The notes under the pieces were generated by a model that was not told the DNA's origin, did not search any database, and worked only from the letters and a program-made list of their open reading frames with translations. A stretch of 18,069 bases of DNA from CAZXFG01 sp964640515 (GTDB taxonomy: Bacteria > Patescibacteriota > Patescibacteriia > Magasanikbacterales > GWA2-37-8), in contig CAZXFG010000008.1 in the NCBI GenBank assembly GCA_964640515.1, forward strand, positions 1 to 18,069, in the 5' to 3' direction. Below, piece by piece: positions 15,389 through 18,069 of the stretch. Position 1 is the first letter of the stretch, and the number at the start of each line of letters is the position of its first letter. Both the position numbers and the translations under genes were made by a program.

Positions 15389-15406
15389 ATCAGCAAGGAG
15401 ATTCCG

Positions 15407-15994
15407 ATGACTCGCGCCGGAAAAATTTCTCTCTGTCTCGGTTGCGCCGCCCTGCTCCTCGCCGCCCTCTTGGCCATCGACTTCCTCTGGCCTCAACTGG
15501 CCCGGGCCGACGGACCCGTGGTCCAGATCGAGAGCTCCTTCCTCTTCCAGGAGGCCGGGAGCTCGGCCGGCGGACGACTGCTGGCCGGCTACTGCGTGGG
15601 GAAGGCCAACACACCCTTCGCTTTCTCCCTCTGCGGAGAGAGCAATCTGGGGTGGTACGCGGATGCCACCGAAGACGACTCCCCCGAGATCGTCATCGGA
15701 GGAGGACTGCGTCTCGGCCCACAGTTCTTCATCACCCGCAACCTGTCATTCCTGGCCGGCTTCGTCGGCGCGTACCTGCCCGATGTCGGGGAGGATCACA
15801 CCTCCACTGAATCGCTCGCTCCCGGCTTCTTCATGGGAGCCAACCTCCTCTTGCCGGTCGGTAAGAAATCGTCGGCCGGGCTGGAAGTCGGATGGGAGAT
15901 CCTGCGGCCCTTCTACCTGGTGGACAAGGGGGGCATGAACGACCACCCCAACTGGGTGGACATCGTGGGCGTAGGGCTGCGCATCAGCCCCTGA
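15407..15994 (+). CDS. Secreted or envelope protein, unrecognised, GC-rich
   Basis: The 195-residue ORF begins with a clear signal peptide: MTRAGK, a hydrophobic core CLGCAALLLAALLAIDFLW, and a likely signal peptidase I site after QLARA (before DGPV). The mature part is rich in Gly and aromatic residues in alternating strands, for example GLRLGPQFFITRNLSFLAGF (about 101-120), as in small outer-membrane beta-barrels. It ends in a strand-like VGVGLRISP. I do not recognise a family. A strong AAGGAG lies 6 nt before the ATG, unlike most genes here. Third codon positions are mostly G or C, against A/T-rich neighbours, so recent transfer or an assembly join is likely. If the host is a single-membrane CPR cell, a beta-barrel would be out of place. 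Confidence 0.65.
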   Translation: MTRAGKISLCLGCAALLLAALLAIDFLWPQLARADGPVVQIESSFLFQEAGSSAGGRLLAGYCVGKANTPFAFSLCGESNLGWYADATEDDSPEIVIGGGLRLGPQFFITRNLSFLAGFVGAYLPDVGEDHTSTESLAPGFFMGANLLLPVGKKSSAGLEVGWEILRPFYLVDKGGMNDHPNWVDIVGVGLRISP

Positions 15995-16042
15995 ACTCCC
16001 CTGATGGCGGCACGGAACCTTCCGGCGCCACCATCCCGCGCC

Positions 16043-16108
16043 CTGTCCGTCCCCATCTATTCTCTAAAATGTTATTTAACGTTACAGAGAGTAAGTATGG
16101 ACGGACAG
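16043..16108. repeat. Large stem-loop at the right edge of the GC-rich island
   Basis: CTGTCCGTCC (16043-16052) pairs perfectly with GGACGGACAG (16099-16108). A further imperfect inner stem (TATTCTCT with AGAGAGTA, one G-T) encloses a loop containing GTTATTTAAC. The left arm lies in GC-rich sequence and the right arm in AT-rich sequence, so the structure spans the composition boundary. No T-run follows on the plus strand. It could be an end of a mobile unit or an mRNA 3' hairpin. Confidence 0.5.
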
Positions 16109-16120
16109 AAAAAATTATTT

Positions 16121-16151
16121 AAATAACCCCGGCATGATGTCGGGGTTATTT
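16121..16151. terminator. Bidirectional intrinsic terminator after ileS
   Basis: An 11-bp stem AAATAACCCCG/CGGGGTTATTT with a 9-nt loop is followed by a run of T on the plus strand, and by TTATTTAAATAATTTTTT on the minus strand. It lies 17 nt downstream of the ileS stop and can also stop transcripts that come from the GC-rich ORF. Confidence 0.85.
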
Positions 16152-16168
16152 TTTTACCGTGATTTTCC

Positions 16169-18069
16169 TTACTTCACTATATTTATCTTCACTTTTTTGC
16201 CGTCCACTTCAGTTTCGGTGCCGCCACTCCCCGGCATCAACTCTTTGGCCAAGACACTCTTCTTAATTTCCTCGCCAAAATCCTTGAACACAGATTTTAA
16301 CAACGCGTCATCAGTGGCGTACTCTATCTTTACCAAATCATTGATAGTTAATTTTTGCTCTTTGCGCATTTGATTTATGGCGCGCACAACCTCACGAACG
16401 AGACCTTCTTTTTTTAATTCTTCAGTAAGATTCAAATCAAGCACCACTTTCAATTCTCCGTCTTCTTTGGCGGCCCCGCCAAACTCTTCAACCACTACTT
16501 TTTTTACATTTAATTCATCGGCAATAACACCCAACAATTCCTCGCCCAAATTTTTATCATTGATCCCCAATTTAGCCAAGGGCTGTCTCACTTTTATTAT
16601 ATTTTCAGCGCGCAGAGCCAAACCCATCTCCACTATTTTTCTAACTATATCCATTTCTTTTAACACTTCTTCATTCATTAATTTTTTATTGACTTCCGGC
16701 CACTCTTCCAAATGTACTGACTCTTTTTCCTTACCTCCAGTTATTCCCAAATATATTTTCTCGGCCATAAACGGTGTAAACGGCGCCATTACCTTGGATA
16801 AAGTCAAAAGCACCTCGCGGAGCACGGCTGTGGCTACTTCAGCGTCACCGGAGTTCTCCCCTTTGAACCTATCGCGCGAACGACGCACATACCACTGTGA
16901 CAATTCAGTAACAAATTCCACAATCGGCCGGCTGGCTTTGCTCATATCATATTTTTCCATTCCTTCGGTCACTTCTTTCACCAAAATCTGCAACTTGGCT
17001 AATATCCATTTATCCAAAACTGTCATTCTGAGCGAAGCGAAGAATCCCTTTTTGTCTTTAAGGGATCCTTCAGTCGCTTTTTGCTCCTTCAGGATGACAC
17101 CATGGGCTCCATACATCTCATAAAAAGCCACCACATTCCACAAAGTGTTGATTAATTTGTTATAAACATCCTTTACTTCGCGGTCATTAAAAGATAAATC
17201 ATCGGCCTGCATTACCACGCTACTCATCATGTAATAACGCAGGGCGTCTACGCCATACTGCTCAATAATCTTCCACGGGTCAGTATAATTCATCTTGGAT
17301 TTGGAAAGCTTCTCGCCCTTTTCATTCAAAATTGTGCCCGTACAAACCACATTTTCAAAACTCACTTCATCAAATAACAAAGTGGACATGGCGTGCATGT
17401 AATAAAACCAGGCGCGAGTTTGCGCGATGTACTCGGCAATATATTGGCCCGGGAAACGGTCCTTAAAAACCTTTTTATTCTCAAACGGATAATGAAACTC
17501 CGCGAACGGCATACTCCCCGACTCCACCCAGCAATCAATCACTTCCGTGGTTCTCTCTACCGTTTTCCCGCATTTTTCGCACTTTAATTTAATTTTATCC
17601 ATTTTATCCTTATGCAAATCCATTTCTTCCACTTTATCGGTGGCATAGACTTCAGCAAAATTGACGGCTTTTTCTTTTAATTCTTTCACGCTGCCCACGC
17701 ACATCTTATGTCCGCATTCACACTTCCAAAAAGGCAATGGTGTAGCCCAATATCTATTGCGAGAGATGTTCCAATCAGGCGCTGTTTCCAAAATATTCAA
17801 GAAACGGCCCTCCTTCAAATGTTCCGGGAACCAATTAATCTTGTCATTCAACTTAATCAATCGCTTTTTAACTTTTTGGATATCAATAAACCAAGCGGAA
17901 ATGGCATTGTAAAATAACTGGGTGTCACAGCGCCAGCAATGCGGATAAGAGTGGGTATGATTCTGTTTAGCGAATAATAAACCGCGATTTTCCAAATCCT
18001 CTTTAATAACTTTTTCCGCTTTTTTAAAATATTGTCCACGGATAAGTTCGGGAGCGTCATCATTAAATA
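16169..18069 (-). CDS. ileS: Isoleucyl-tRNA synthetase, C-terminal part
   Basis: IleS charges tRNA-Ile. The minus-strand frame stays open past residue TTG 17995 to the window edge (…APELIRGQYFKKAEKV…), so the HIGH motif and most of the editing domain lie outside. Visible are CWRCDTQL, NISRNRYWATPLPFWKCECG, the paired cysteines of LKCEKCGKTV, DCWVESGSMPFAEFHYPF, the signature KLSKS (17297-17311; family KMSKS), the anticodon-binding domain from about VLDKWILAKLQ, and a C-terminal beta region ending KKVKINIVK. The wording around NRYWATPLP and DCWVESGSMP suggests the eukaryote-like IleRS2 type. A palindromic repeat lies in frame between the KLSKS region and the anticodon domain (17021-17099). A terminator follows the stop. 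Confidence 0.96.
   Translation of the reverse strand, partial: FNDDAPELIRGQYFKKAEKVIKEDLENRGLLFAKQNHTHSYPHCWRCDTQLFYNAISAWFIDIQKVKKRLIKLNDKINWFPEHLKEGRFLNILETAPDWNISRNRYWATPLPFWKCECGHKMCVGSVKELKEKAVNFAEVYATDKVEEMDLHKDKMDKIKLKCEKCGKTVERTTEVIDCWVESGSMPFAEFHYPFENKKVFKDRFPGQYIAEYIAQTRAWFYYMHAMSTLLFDEVSFENVVCTGTILNEKGEKLSKSKMNYTDPWKIIEQYGVDALRYYMMSSVVMQADDLSFNDREVKDVYNKLINTLWNVVAFYEMYGAHGVILKEQKATEGSLKDKKGFFASLRMTVLDKWILAKLQILVKEVTEGMEKYDMSKASRPIVEFVTELSQWYVRRSRDRFKGENSGDAEVATAVLREVLLTLSKVMAPFTPFMAEKIYLGITGGKEKESVHLEEWPEVNKKLMNEEVLKEMDIVRKIVEMGLALRAENIIKVRQPLAKLGINDKNLGEELLGVIADELNVKKVVVEEFGGAAKEDGELKVVLDLNLTEELKKEGLVREVVRAINQMRKEQKLTINDLVKIEYATDDALLKSVFKDFGEEIKKSVLAKELMPGSGGTETEVDGKKVKINIVK
17021..17099. 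repeat. Palindromic repeat inserted in frame within ileS
   Basis: The 79-nt unit begins TGTCATTCTGAGCGAAGCGA and ends CAGGATGACA. It folds as an imperfect hairpin: outer arms of 11 bp with one wobble, and an inner pairing of AAGGGATCCTTC with GAAGAATCCCTT (11 of 12). The minus-strand ileS frame reads through it without a stop, encoding about 27 residues (GVILKEQKATEGS… ending FFASLRMT) between the FYEMYG and VLDKWILAKL segments, which are close together in other IleRS. From memory, the TCATTCTGAGCGAAGCGAAGAATC motif is a common dispersed repeat in environmental bacterial genomes. Confidence 0.75.

Noticed and set aside
15390..15946. Several overlapping ORFs on both strands in the GC-rich island
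   Set aside because: Long stop-free frames are expected in GC-rich DNA. Only the frame at 15407 has a Shine-Dalgarno, a signal peptide and plausible protein composition.
16377..17123. Plus-strand 248-residue ORF, rich in Ser and Thr
   Set aside because: It is the antisense shadow of ileS, whose conserved motifs on the minus strand are certain.
1..18069. CRISPR array, phage genes or transposase
   Set aside because: I see no regularly spaced direct repeats and no integrase, capsid or transposase sequence in any frame.

Overview
The window reads as an AT-rich, compactly coded bacterial genome, most likely a Patescibacteria/CPR lineage reconstructed from a metagenome; the lineage is an inference. 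The pointers are short intergenic gaps, few Shine-Dalgarno sequences, Nif3, RuvA and IleS of the lengths usual there, and a 10-N scaffold gap. TGA is used as a stop by several genes (ruvA, the tandem ATP-grasp gene, the GC-rich ORF), so the UGA=Gly code of Gracilibacteria/Absconditabacteria does not apply.

Positions 1-10417 (+ strand) hold a tight operon that covers all six steps of de novo UMP synthesis: carA (3' part), carB, pyrB, pyrI, a pyrC fused to an ornithine-carbamoyltransferase-like domain, pyrD (class 1B), and one protein that joins PyrK, PyrE and PyrF. Gene junctions are mostly 0-10 nt, and pyrB alone is preceded by a hairpin-bearing spacer of about 80 nt. Two fusions stand out. 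The dihydroorotase-transcarbamylase order resembles part of animal CAD. The PyrE-PyrF half resembles animal UMP synthase in order and in sequence, with the electron-transfer subunit PyrK added in front. The 10-N gap in carB is probably false: both flanks carry the same CGGCGG, and collapsing them restores the frame.

Positions 10418-12143 (- strand) hold ruvA, which abuts the operon end to end, and a Nif3-family protein. A 122-nt multi-hairpin element with long terminal inverted repeats lies between them. The Nif3 gene has a good sigma70-type promoter overlapped by a perfect inverted repeat.

Positions 12244-15269 hold a 792-residue tandem ATP-grasp ligase (+) of unknown substrate. In front of it are a promoter, a possible 20-codon leader peptide and an intrinsic-terminator-like hairpin, an arrangement typical of attenuation. 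Its 3' end overlaps a convergent GNAT acetyltransferase (-) whose promoter predicts a leaderless mRNA.

Positions 15310-16110 form a compositional island: a GC-rich ORF with a signal peptide, a strong Shine-Dalgarno and a possible pseudoknot leader, flanked on the right by a large stem-loop. It looks foreign. Positions 16121-18069 (- strand) hold a terminator and the 3' part of ileS, which contains an in-frame palindromic repeat insertion that adds about 27 residues.
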